A stretch of DNA of 18,624 bases from assembly GCA_964558465.1 (NCBI GenBank), contig CAZLEF010000111.1, positions 1 to 18,624 on the forward strand, in the 5' to 3' direction. This document shows positions 7,418-15,031 of this stretch, one piece after another. A program made the position numbers and the translations under genes. Source of the DNA: JACJYC01 sp964558465 (GTDB taxonomy: Bacteria > Bacteroidota > Bacteroidia > Chitinophagales > Saprospiraceae). The stretch's first letter is position 1, and each line of letters starts with the position of its first letter. The notes below the pieces were generated by a model. It was not told the origin of the DNA and did no database searches. It worked only from the letters and a program-made list of their open reading frames with translations.

Positions 7418-7566
7418 ATTGGTTCGATTGATCCGATTGATTGGATTGATTGGATTGATCCGATTGATTGGATTGGAACGCCACGCCGAGGCGTGGTCAA
7501 ATCAACGAATCAACGAATCAACGAATCAACGAATAAACAAATCAACGAATAAACAAATAAACAATC
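7418..7566. repeat. Composite repeat module: 9-bp array, hairpin, 8-bp array
   Basis: This whole spacer is repeat. Bases 7418-7479 hold GATTGATYS 9-mers (7426-7434, 7435-7443, 7444-7452, 7453-7461, 7462-7470) ending in GATTGGAACG. At 7481-7496 is the hairpin CCACGCC-GA-GGCGTGG. From 7500 to 7563 there are eight 8-mers: four AATCAACG, then AATAAACA, AATCAACG and two AATAAACA. Three bases later comes the aldolase ATG. The layout repeats that of 4700-4863. Confidence 0.85.
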
Positions 7567-8541
7567 ATGCTCTGCACCCCCCTCCAATCCCGCCTCATAT
7601 TCCAACACGCCTTGCAGCACGGGTACGCTGTATTGGCGATCAATGCCGACAGCCACGCCGCCATTTTTGATTGCCTGGAAGCCGCGCGGCAGGTGAACGC
7701 CCCGGTGATCATTGAAACCAGTTTATGGCAGTTGAAAGGCAGGAGTTTCGGGGCCGGCGACGCGATAGCCGGCATGGCGCGTTACATATCCAGCCTGATG
7801 ATCCTGGCGGAAAGCGACCGGTTCCGGGACATCCCCGTGATCTTCCATACCGACCATATCAAGGGGCCGGAAACCATGGCCATCCTGGGTTCGGCAATCC
7901 GCGGGTACGAATTGGCCGCTGGAAACACCTCCATCCGGTTGCAGGCTTCCACCGTTTCCCTCGATGCTTCCGAATTCAACGAGGAGGAAAACATCGCCCA
8001 TATCCTGGAACTCTGCCGGATCGCCGCCGAGGCAGGGACGCCCGTGACCCTTGAAATGGAAAGCGCCGTGGACGAAGGCATCACCTCCGCCGAGGAAACC
8101 CGGAAGCTATTGGGCAGCGTGGAGGAAAAATACCCGGATCATATCCACCTCTGGGCCCCGGGCGTGGGCACCCAACACGGATTTGGCGAAGACATGCGCT
8201 TCACCCCGGATACCATAACTCTGCACCGGCGGCTTGCGCGGGAGATCACCGGCCGGGAGATCGGCATTGCCCTGCACGGCAGTACGGGCATGCAGCCGAA
8301 AGACCTCAGCGATGCGGCGAAGGCGGGCGTGGTGAAGGTCAACTGGAGCACCGAATCCCTGCTGATCCGGTCGGAAGCCGCCCGCGAATATTATGCCCGG
8401 TCGGAAAAATTCGACAAAAAACATCCCGACTGGAAAAACACGGTGATGGACAACGGCGTATCCGCGTTTATCGCTGAGCGGTATATTCCGAAGGTGGCGG
8501 AGCGAATGGAGGTTTTAGGGGGTGGGGGGGCAGGCTCCTGA
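7567..8541 (+). CDS. Class II (zinc) aldolase, fructose/tagatose-bisphosphate aldolase family
   Basis: A 324-residue class II aldolase expected to cleave a ketose phosphate into dihydroxyacetone phosphate (or a similar ketone) and an aldehyde. The catalytic Asp and first zinc His are D96-H97 (FHTDH), and the other zinc ligands are H204 (GTQHG) and H237 (LHGST). KVN (257-259) marks the phosphate-binding region. The LEMESAVDEG segment departs from the usual VEAEIG-type loop, so the substrate may not be fructose-1,6-bisphosphate. The start ATG abuts the 8-bp repeat array, which forms the A-rich leader. The C-terminal GGGGAGS comes from a G5TG7 tract, and the stop lies in a palindromic element at 8535-8556. 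Confidence 0.9.
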   Translation: MLCTPLQSRLIFQHALQHGYAVLAINADSHAAIFDCLEAARQVNAPVIIETSLWQLKGRSFGAGDAIAGMARYISSLMILAESDRFRDIPVIFHTDHIKGPETMAILGSAIRGYELAAGNTSIRLQASTVSLDASEFNEEENIAHILELCRIAAEAGTPVTLEMESAVDEGITSAEETRKLLGSVEEKYPDHIHLWAPGVGTQHGFGEDMRFTPDTITLHRRLAREITGREIGIALHGSTGMQPKDLSDAAKAGVVKVNWSTESLLIRSEAAREYYARSEKFDKKHPDWKNTVMDNGVSAFIAERYIPKVAERMEVLGGGGAGS

Positions 8542-8589
8542 GCGGAGTCGAAGGAGACGGTGTCCGACTACGCCGCGGCTTCGTCGGAC
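8535..8589. repeat. Palindromic elements between convergent genes
   Basis: CTCCT-N12-AGGAG at 8535-8556 contains CTGAGCGGAGTCGAAGG, which from memory resembles a short palindrome common in Bacteroidota genomes. It is followed by GTCCGAC (8562-8568) and GTCGGAC (8583-8589), a 7-bp stem with a 14-base loop. They lie between the aldolase and the convergent lipoprotein gene and could act as a two-way terminator, though no T run is seen. Confidence 0.5.
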
Positions 8590-8598
8590 GGTGAACAT

Positions 8599-9453
8599 TT
8601 ACCCGCAACCTTTTTCATTTAGCAAAGACCAATTTATCTCAGGTTGTTGAGGATAAGTTTGTCTCAAGAATTTATGGTACTCTTTTTCAAAATCTGATTT
8701 ATCCTTATTAATTATTTGCTCCATATTTTCAACTCCTTTTTTCCAAAGCCGCTCAAATTTATCCAATCCGTATTTCTCCAGGAAAAATTGAACCACACTT
8801 CCTGCCTGCATATAACCTGCCATATCGGGAAGTGTCCTGAATTGATGGAACAAAGAATCTAACGGAGTTAATTGTTTTGCGTAATATAAATTTGCAGCAA
8901 TCGCATGAATGGGGTATTCCATGCAGGGATTATCAGCATATACTGCAATACCCTCCTGTATCCAATCGGCTGGTCCTGCGGCATAACCTCCAAACTGATT
9001 TATAGAAACAATATGCATTAATTCATGAGTATGGTAAGCCCTGATGGAATCGTTGGCGGCGATTAGTAATGCATAAACATCGGGTAATGCATAACCCTTT
9101 GGCGCAATATGGAGGAAAGGCCGCAATTTTTCCCGGTCATTAAAATAAATAATTTTTATAGGATAAGCCGTCTTTTTATTGCCCAATAACCGGATGCAAT
9201 GATTTCTTGATAAAATTGCTTCATTGGCCAACTTATGAATATTGTCCTCAAAAAAATCATCCGATTCGTAATAAAAGGTTATGTTGTCTTTTTCCAATTG
9301 CTTGAATTCTATTTTGCTATGGTTCAGAATCGTATCTACAAGGGGGCCAAAACAGCCTGTGTCCTGTAGGTCATTGTTGTCTGTCCCGCCGCAACCAGTC
9401 AGGAGAAAAACGGTTGCAGAAAAAATGGTTGTCAACAGAGTTGGCATCTTCAT
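8599..9453 (-). CDS. Lipoprotein with gluzincin metallopeptidase-like domain
   Basis: A 284-residue predicted lipoprotein. The signal peptide ends in LLTGC, so Cys21 would be lipidated. The zinc-peptidase motif is HELMH (143-147), with a downstream Glu in WIQEGIAVY (E167), the pattern of the peptidase-MA-like gluzincins. A membrane-anchored, periplasmic or surface metallopeptidase is likely; the substrate is unknown. The sequence is clearly more AT-rich than the flanking genes. It follows the small secreted protein gene by 23 bases on the same strand, so they are probably co-transcribed. Family assignment is from motifs, not from a search. Confidence 0.8.
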   Translation of the reverse strand: MKMPTLLTTIFSATVFLLTGCGGTDNNDLQDTGCFGPLVDTILNHSKIEFKQLEKDNITFYYESDDFFEDNIHKLANEAILSRNHCIRLLGNKKTAYPIKIIYFNDREKLRPFLHIAPKGYALPDVYALLIAANDSIRAYHTHELMHIVSINQFGGYAAGPADWIQEGIAVYADNPCMEYPIHAIAANLYYAKQLTPLDSLFHQFRTLPDMAGYMQAGSVVQFFLEKYGLDKFERLWKKGVENMEQIINKDKSDFEKEYHKFLRQTYPQQPEINWSLLNEKGCG

Positions 9454-9476
9454 CTTGCTTGCTGTTGATTCAGATA

Positions 9477-9797
9477 TTACCGGTAAACCTCATCAATCTG
9501 ATTTTGCAGAAAATCTTTTGTCATTTTACCAATGACCGACAAGTCTTCCCAGAAACCTTCGATTACAATTTTATTCTGAAAACCCATTTTGGCCATCCGT
9601 TTATTCTTTTCAAATTGTTCATCGGAAACCGCAATCGGAGACACCCATCTGCCGATGGATTCCGTATTGCAACTAAAACCTGCCGCCGTAATAACGCTGT
9701 CATTTTTCAGGTGTTCGGCAATACCGATTTCGGGCTTTTGTGAAAAAGCCCAAACAGATGAAAACGTCAAGGAAATCAATAAAATAAGGTTGCGCAT
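9477..9797 (-). CDS. Small secreted protein of unknown function
   Basis: A 106-residue protein with a clear signal peptide (about 1-19, ending VWAFSQ) and a mature part of about 87 residues. I recognise no family. It contains one cysteine after the signal and charged, helix-prone stretches near the C-terminus. It shares the AT-rich composition of the downstream metallopeptidase-like lipoprotein and lies 23 bases from it, so it may be a partner, inhibitor or substrate; that is a guess. The 132 bases upstream, up to the GH9 stop, hold no recognised promoter. Confidence 0.65.
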   Translation of the reverse strand: MRNLILLISLTFSSVWAFSQKPEIGIAEHLKNDSVITAAGFSCNTESIGRWVSPIAVSDEQFEKNKRMAKMGFQNKIVIEGFWEDLSVIGKMTKDFLQNQIDEVYR

Positions 9798-9929
9798 CCG
9801 GTTATTTTTTTATATTTTTGAATTCCGGGAATCATTCCATGAAAACGTGCAACCCAGCCTTTCCGGTTCTCAATAATGCATCAGCAAAAAAATTACGTAT
9901 TTTTAATGTTGTAAAATTCGGGGTGACTC

Positions 9930-11771
9930 CTATGAACGGATCATCTGCGGTCTGCCGTCTTCACTCATCTCCCCCATCAACCAAAGGGTAAACGCTGCCA
10001 TCGGCGTCCAATACTCCGAGATCTGCCAGTCGCCATTGCCAATGGAAGGTTCGTCATGGTGGTCGCCGCCCAGGCCGTTCATCACGGCGCCAGGGATTAC
10101 AGGCGTCAGCGGGCTGAACGAACTGCCGGGAAAATGTTTCGGATGGTTGTACCCTGCTCCGATCAGGGTGGAACTGTTGAATGGGTTGACGCCGATGATC
10201 CAATCCAGTTGCCGCTGTGCGAGGGCCTTTAATTGCGGGTCCTGCAGGATCTCACCAGCTTTGAACAGGCCTACACCCGCCGATGCGAGGTTGGCGTTGA
10301 CACCCACCCACCATTCCTGTTCAGGCTGCATGAAGTACCGGTACCAGTATTCGCCGGATCTTCGGCCGCCGCCGGGGTCGTCGCCCGTGAACAACCCAAA
10401 CGGTACGATGCCGAAGGCGTTTTTCCCGGCGAAAAACCGGAGATAATCCCTGGAATATCGTTCGATCGAATTTTTCCATCCTGCCACCTCCCGGTGATTG
10501 GGGAAGGTTTGCACGAGGTCGCAAAGGGCGATCAGTTCCAGGCAGCCGTTCCATATATTTTTGTAGGGTTCCTTTTCGGCTGGAGAAAGATAAAAAAAAC
10601 CGCCCACGGTATTGGCCTGGCGCTCAGCCTGCAGTTTTTTCAACTCTATTGCCTGACTGACGGCAAAATCCCGGTACCGGTCTTTTTTGGTGGTTTTGTA
10701 CAACTCAATGGCAGCCTGAATGGAAAACCCGATGACGCCGGGATGGCCTTTGTGGTCGCCCTGGAGGCACCATTCGAAACATTTTTCAGCGGCTGCGAGG
10801 CATTTTTTGGCATAATTCCGATCCGCTTTTTTCATGATCCTGGCCATCATCGCTTCGGCTACAATGAATCCGTACTGCCCGGTCAGGTCGAGCGGGTCGG
10901 TGCGGATGATCCGGTCGTCTTTATCGCCGCGGATCAGCATATCATGTGGAGATCTGCCGGCATTGGGTTTGACCATCCGCAATTCGCCGGTTTCCGGGCC
11001 GACGACGTTGTCGGTCCAGCGGTTGCTGTCAGAGTGTTTCTGCACGTCCCCGCCAATATAGCTCATGATATACCCCTGAGGTTCCTGCATACGGAGGAAA
11101 TACCGGTTACCCCAAAGCAACTCTTCCCGGATTTTAGCCCGGTCGCCGGCCCCGGATTCATATGTTTTGGCCAGGCCGATCATCCCGTAAATGGTAGCGC
11201 CGACCCATTTGCGCAGGTCGCTGGCGTCGTGCCACCCGCCGGCTACGTCCTGGTGTTTGCCGTTGTCCATCCGGATGCCGTCGTCGAGGTGGCAGGGCGA
11301 CAGGTACCCGGTGGTACTGGCGCCACAGCGCTGTTTTGAAAAATAATGGACGATCAGGTCCATGACCGGCTGGTAAACGGTTGACGCGATTTCAAAGGGA
11401 TAGGAACGCAGGGTATCGGCCAGGATATAATAATGCCCGGGCCGGGAAACTGCGCTGAAATCGCCTTTGGCATAGGTCCCGAAATCTCCGGCAAAAGGCT
11501 CCAGAACGCCCGAATAAACGGTGGTCCGGGTTTGGATATCGACAACCTGAAACGGGCGTTTTTTATCGCCTTTGACCAGGCAGGTTTTGGCGGCAGCAGG
11601 CAGGTAACCGGCCTGGTTGACGAGGATGCCGACGTTGTAATCCCGGGAGAGGCGCTGAGCATGGGCTAGTGGCCGGAAGGTGAACAGGAAAAGGGGTAAA
11701 ATGAGCGCCAATATGAGTTTGAAGTTGCAAACTTCAAACAGCGGGCGGGTTTGAAGCGTATTTTCAGACAT
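9930..11771 (-). CDS. Glycoside hydrolase family 9 (endoglucanase-like), secreted
   Basis: A 613-residue secreted enzyme. A signal anchor/peptide lies at about 17-39 (LALILPLFLF, cleavage after AHA). An N-terminal Ig-like CelD-type domain follows (about 46-130, starting ILVNQAGYLP). The (alpha/alpha)6 catalytic domain follows, with catalytic aspartates D182 and D185 in GGWHDASDLRKW. The late GH9 segment GVNPFNSSTLIGAGYNHPKHFPG is present, and E586 in ISEYWTPMAAF fits the acid. Beta-1,4-glucan or a related glucoside is the likely substrate. It has no recognisable C-terminal sorting domain. It is downstream of the CHU_C surface protein gene on the same strand, separated by a weak terminator candidate. 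Confidence 0.87.
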   Translation of the reverse strand: MSENTLQTRPLFEVCNFKLILALILPLFLFTFRPLAHAQRLSRDYNVGILVNQAGYLPAAAKTCLVKGDKKRPFQVVDIQTRTTVYSGVLEPFAGDFGTYAKGDFSAVSRPGHYYILADTLRSYPFEIASTVYQPVMDLIVHYFSKQRCGASTTGYLSPCHLDDGIRMDNGKHQDVAGGWHDASDLRKWVGATIYGMIGLAKTYESGAGDRAKIREELLWGNRYFLRMQEPQGYIMSYIGGDVQKHSDSNRWTDNVVGPETGELRMVKPNAGRSPHDMLIRGDKDDRIIRTDPLDLTGQYGFIVAEAMMARIMKKADRNYAKKCLAAAEKCFEWCLQGDHKGHPGVIGFSIQAAIELYKTTKKDRYRDFAVSQAIELKKLQAERQANTVGGFFYLSPAEKEPYKNIWNGCLELIALCDLVQTFPNHREVAGWKNSIERYSRDYLRFFAGKNAFGIVPFGLFTGDDPGGGRRSGEYWYRYFMQPEQEWWVGVNANLASAGVGLFKAGEILQDPQLKALAQRQLDWIIGVNPFNSSTLIGAGYNHPKHFPGSSFSPLTPVIPGAVMNGLGGDHHDEPSIGNGDWQISEYWTPMAAFTLWLMGEMSEDGRPQMIRS

Positions 11772-11851
11772 AAAGGATTGCTTTGTTGGCGAATATCGGG
11801 AAATCGTTGAAAATCTAATACAAAACGGTGTTTAAAGTATTTGGGATGGAA

Positions 11852-11874
11852 CCAAAAAATAACCGCGCCCGGCT
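11852..11874 (-). terminator. Weak intrinsic terminator candidate
   Basis: On the minus strand AGCCG-GGCG-CGGTT forms a 5-bp stem (one G-T pair) with a tetraloop, followed by ATTTTTT. It lies just after the CHU_C protein stop codon and before the GH9 gene. The stem is short, so termination is uncertain. Confidence 0.35.
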
Positions 11875-11888
11875 AAAAAAATATGCAC

Positions 11889-14800
11889 CTACTCCCGCAC
11901 CACCAACACCTCCCCCTTCAACCGCGCCACCTTCCCATCCTTTTCTGCAACCTCCACCCGGTACACATAAATCCCAGGCGGCAATAGTTTCCCGCGTGAT
12001 TGTCCGTCCCATCCCAGGTCCGGCTGGTTGGGCGCAAAATGCTCCCGCTGGAAAACCAGGCCGCCCCAGCGGTCGAATACCCTCAGGGACCTGACTTCCG
12101 TTAAATCTTCCGTGCTGAAAACCGTGAAATAATCGTTGACGCCATCCCCGTTAGGGCTGAAAGCAGAGGGGATAAAAACCGGCACAGGCTTGCGCGCCAC
12201 GCCGATCAGCACTTCGTCGGTCACGGAACACCCTTTGGGGTCAAAGGCTTCAAGGGTAAAGACGGCACTTTCGAGGGGTTGAAACCTGGCCTGGAAGTCC
12301 TGGGTGGGGAAAAAGCCTTCCGGCGACCACACAAAGGACACCACCTGGAAATTCGTCACCGGCAATAATGCCACAATATCCCCCTGTTCGATAAACTGGT
12401 TGGGGCCCAGGTCGAGGGTCAACGGCGCCGGTTCCGCCAGGTCCAGTACGTACGACGTTTCACAGCCGTTCCTATCCAGTATCCTCACCGGGTAAATACC
12501 GGCTTTCAGGCTATCCATCCTATAGGGAAATCCGGTCAGAAAATCGCTGGTGAACCCGGGTATGGAAACCTGGTAGGGCGGCGTTCCGCCCTGCACCACC
12601 CGAACGGAAATCACCCCGTCTTCCGCGCCGGGGCAAACCGGATCGGAGGCTTCCAGGTCAGCCGTAATTTCAGTGGGTTCAGTGATGGTTGTACCGCCGG
12701 CGACCGTACAAAGGGCCGCATCGGTCACGGTAACGGTGTATGTACCTTGCGCCAACCCGGTCAGGTCTTTGGTAGCTGCGCCGTTGCTCCATTGAAAGGT
12801 ATAGGGCCCCTTTCCGCCGTAAACATTCAGGTTGACCGCCCCATCTCCGGCGCTGAAACAGGAAATATCCGCCGGCAAAAACTCCAGCAGGAACGGACAA
12901 TCCGGGTAGCCGATCTCAAAACTGCACTGGATCATGCATCCGGAGGCGTCGGCGGCGGAAATCGTGTAAACGCCGGCTTTTAACCCGGTTATTTCATAAT
13001 GTCCGCCTGAAAAATCAAAACTGGAAACCAATGGGCCTTCAATTTGGATGAAAAAGGGTGAAATGCCCCCGGCCAATTCAAATTGGGCGATTCCTTCGCT
13101 GCCGCTAAGGGTGACGACGGGCGCCGTGGCGCCGCAGATCAGGTCCATGACAGGCGGTTCTGTCAGTGAGATGGCCGCCTCACCCGAGCAGCCCAGGTTG
13201 TCGGTCACCGTAACACGATAGTTTCCGGCGGGGAGATCCGTCAGATTTTCTCCGCCGGATGCGCCGTTGCTCCACTGGATGGTATAGGGTGTTTTGCCCC
13301 CCGAAATGGAAAGGGCGATCCGACCGGAGGATTCGCCGTTGCAACGGATATTTTGTTCGATAACCAGCGCAGGCTTCGGCGGCGGAACAATATTCAGGTA
13401 AATAGGGACTGGATCGGTGGAACAGGCGCCGGTCCCGGGTTGGGCAAAAACCACGGTGGTTCCGGTGGTGAAACTTGCCGGATTTGGGATGGGCATTGTC
13501 CCATCGGCGTCGGAAAACCAGGTGACCCCGCTCACCGGACCATTGACGATGTCCTGCTCCAGCGCTACCAGGTTGAAGGTATACTGGCCAGTCCCCGTAT
13601 CACAAACTTCCAGCGTGACCGACTCGATGAACCCGCTGCCGGGCAACACCTGGATCTCCATCGGAATGCCCTCCGGGGACAGGTTATCCAAATCGGCGTC
13701 AAAGCCGCAGGCCGAATAATTCCGGATCTGGGTGATGCTGCCGACGGTGTTCAGAAAGGATTCCACGCCAAACGAACCGTTGGTCTGGATATAGGAAAAA
13801 CCCCAGACGAGGTACGAGCCGGGGTCCAGCGCCGACAGGTCGAAATCGCCGGTGGTATTGAACTGCTCGATATCGTAATCCGGCGGATTGTTGCGGGTCA
13901 GGATAAAGGCGTATTCGAAATCAAAGCCGTCCGCGTCGGGCTGAAACTCATCGGGTTGGCTGTAATCCCGGGCAAACGGGCCGTAATCCTCTCCGTAACA
14001 AAGCTGGAGGGGAATGTCCATAAAGGCGGCTTCTGCGGGCGGGACGATGTCGCCGGCGTCGGTGTCCTTGCAATCGGGGATCTGCCCGGAAATGGCTGCG
14101 GCTCCTTGTTGAAGGGATGTGATAAAAGCGGCGTTCTGGGCGCTGTTGGGCGCGCCGGGGTTTTCGTTTGCCGAACTCGGCAGGCTGGGAAAATTGGCGG
14201 CGTCGGTCCAGTCATTGCCGGTGGTGGGCCGGAACTGGAACACCCTCCCGCCCTGCGGATTGGGGCTGGAAAGGGTAACCGGAGCGCCGTTCACGCCCGG
14301 AACCGTCTGGATGCCGCCCCAGAATACGGCGTGGACCAGGGTCTCGCAGCGGTCGCGCACCTGCACCATATCGCCCTCGTTGCGCAGGCCAACCTGCCAG
14401 CCTTCCGCCTGTGCAGCCGGATTGGCGCAGGGACAGTAATTGGCGGTGGAAGAGGAAGGATTGCTGCCGCAGGCGTCCAGGCAATTGTGGGTATGGGGGA
14501 TGATGTACACCCCGTCGGCGGGGTTGTTGTCGTAGGGGTCGTCGGGCGGCAGTTTGGGGTTGCGGTCAAAACCGTTGTACACCACCAGGATCGACCCTGG
14601 CGGCACGGCCTGGTAACAATCGCCGAAAACCAGATGCCCCTGGGCGTTGCCCTGGCCGCCGCCGGGGTAATTGTTGTCGTCGAGGATCCAACCCTGAATG
14701 TCCACAGGGGTATTGGGCGCAGAAGGGGCTCCTGTGACCAGCAATTCGATGTATTCCTCTGCGCCGCCGGTGCCATTGGAGATCTCGTTGATGATCAGGC

Positions 14801-14915
14801 CGCCCCGTTCCGGGAAATAGGGCGCTGAGCCGGTGTATTGGGCCGTCAGGAGGTCAACGGAAAAAAGGAACAGAAGGATAAAAAGCAGGGTCTGAGCCGG
14901 CAATAGTCTGTGCAT
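11889..14915 (-). CDS. Secreted lamin-tail / SprB-repeat / gliding-motility C-terminal protein
   Basis: A 1008-residue secreted or surface protein. A signal peptide occupies residues 1-26 (ends LLTAQ). A lamin-tail-like domain follows (IINEISNG, EEYIELLVTG, GWILDDNN), with a cysteine-rich loop. In the second half are three SprB-type repeats recognisable by GGKTPYTIQWSNGA, GGKGPYTFQWSNGA and GGTPPYQ, each ending in a TxTEP or LAEP strand. The last 99 residues (910-1008) are a CHU_C/TIGR04131 domain with FIPSAFSPNGDGVNDYF, FDRWGGLVF and PPGIYVYRVE. Such domains direct export by the type IX system and surface attachment. A role as adhesin or structural surface protein is inferred. Confidence 0.9.
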   Translation of the reverse strand: MHRLLPAQTLLFILLFLFSVDLLTAQYTGSAPYFPERGGLIINEISNGTGGAEEYIELLVTGAPSAPNTPVDIQGWILDDNNYPGGGQGNAQGHLVFGDCYQAVPPGSILVVYNGFDRNPKLPPDDPYDNNPADGVYIIPHTHNCLDACGSNPSSSTANYCPCANPAAQAEGWQVGLRNEGDMVQVRDRCETLVHAVFWGGIQTVPGVNGAPVTLSSPNPQGGRVFQFRPTTGNDWTDAANFPSLPSSANENPGAPNSAQNAAFITSLQQGAAAISGQIPDCKDTDAGDIVPPAEAAFMDIPLQLCYGEDYGPFARDYSQPDEFQPDADGFDFEYAFILTRNNPPDYDIEQFNTTGDFDLSALDPGSYLVWGFSYIQTNGSFGVESFLNTVGSITQIRNYSACGFDADLDNLSPEGIPMEIQVLPGSGFIESVTLEVCDTGTGQYTFNLVALEQDIVNGPVSGVTWFSDADGTMPIPNPASFTTGTTVVFAQPGTGACSTDPVPIYLNIVPPPKPALVIEQNIRCNGESSGRIALSISGGKTPYTIQWSNGASGGENLTDLPAGNYRVTVTDNLGCSGEAAISLTEPPVMDLICGATAPVVTLSGSEGIAQFELAGGISPFFIQIEGPLVSSFDFSGGHYEITGLKAGVYTISAADASGCMIQCSFEIGYPDCPFLLEFLPADISCFSAGDGAVNLNVYGGKGPYTFQWSNGAATKDLTGLAQGTYTVTVTDAALCTVAGGTTITEPTEITADLEASDPVCPGAEDGVISVRVVQGGTPPYQVSIPGFTSDFLTGFPYRMDSLKAGIYPVRILDRNGCETSYVLDLAEPAPLTLDLGPNQFIEQGDIVALLPVTNFQVVSFVWSPEGFFPTQDFQARFQPLESAVFTLEAFDPKGCSVTDEVLIGVARKPVPVFIPSAFSPNGDGVNDYFTVFSTEDLTEVRSLRVFDRWGGLVFQREHFAPNQPDLGWDGQSRGKLLPPGIYVYRVEVAEKDGKVARLKGEVLVVRE

Positions 14916-14979
14916 GAAATGAATTGTATTTGCGCTCAGTTGGCTGTCTGGTTGCGGGGCGCCCCACGTTTTCAGGGCT

Positions 14980-14987
14980 CAAAGATA
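14980..14987 (-). promoter_or_regulatory. Candidate -7 box for the CHU_C protein gene
   Basis: On the minus strand TATCTTTG matches the Bacteroidota TAnnTTTG box exactly. The nearest upstream TTTG is 27 bases away, outside the usual range, so only the -7 element is supported. The resulting leader of about 60 bases contains the palindrome GGGGCGCCCC (14956-14965). Confidence 0.45.
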
Positions 14988-15031
14988 GAAAAAAAGGGAG
15001 ACTGTTTTTTATTCCAAATGAATAACGACCA

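Noticed and set aside
7419..7670. An 83-codon frame starting in the spacer
   Set aside because: Its translation is RLIGLIGL and NQRINEST-type repeats from the 9-bp and 8-bp arrays and then an off-frame part of the aldolase gene.
10694..10701. TTGTACAA as a further regulator site
   Set aside because: It has only eight bases, lacks the central CG and arm spacing of the 3921 site, and lies deep inside the GH9 gene.
10233..11339. A 368-codon open frame on the plus strand
   Set aside because: Antisense to the GH9 gene, whose motifs are clear. No family features in the shadow frame.
13353..14828. A 491-codon open frame on the plus strand
   Set aside because: It is antisense to the strongly supported CHU_C protein gene, has no recognisable domain, and low-complexity Gly/Val-rich content typical of a mirror frame.
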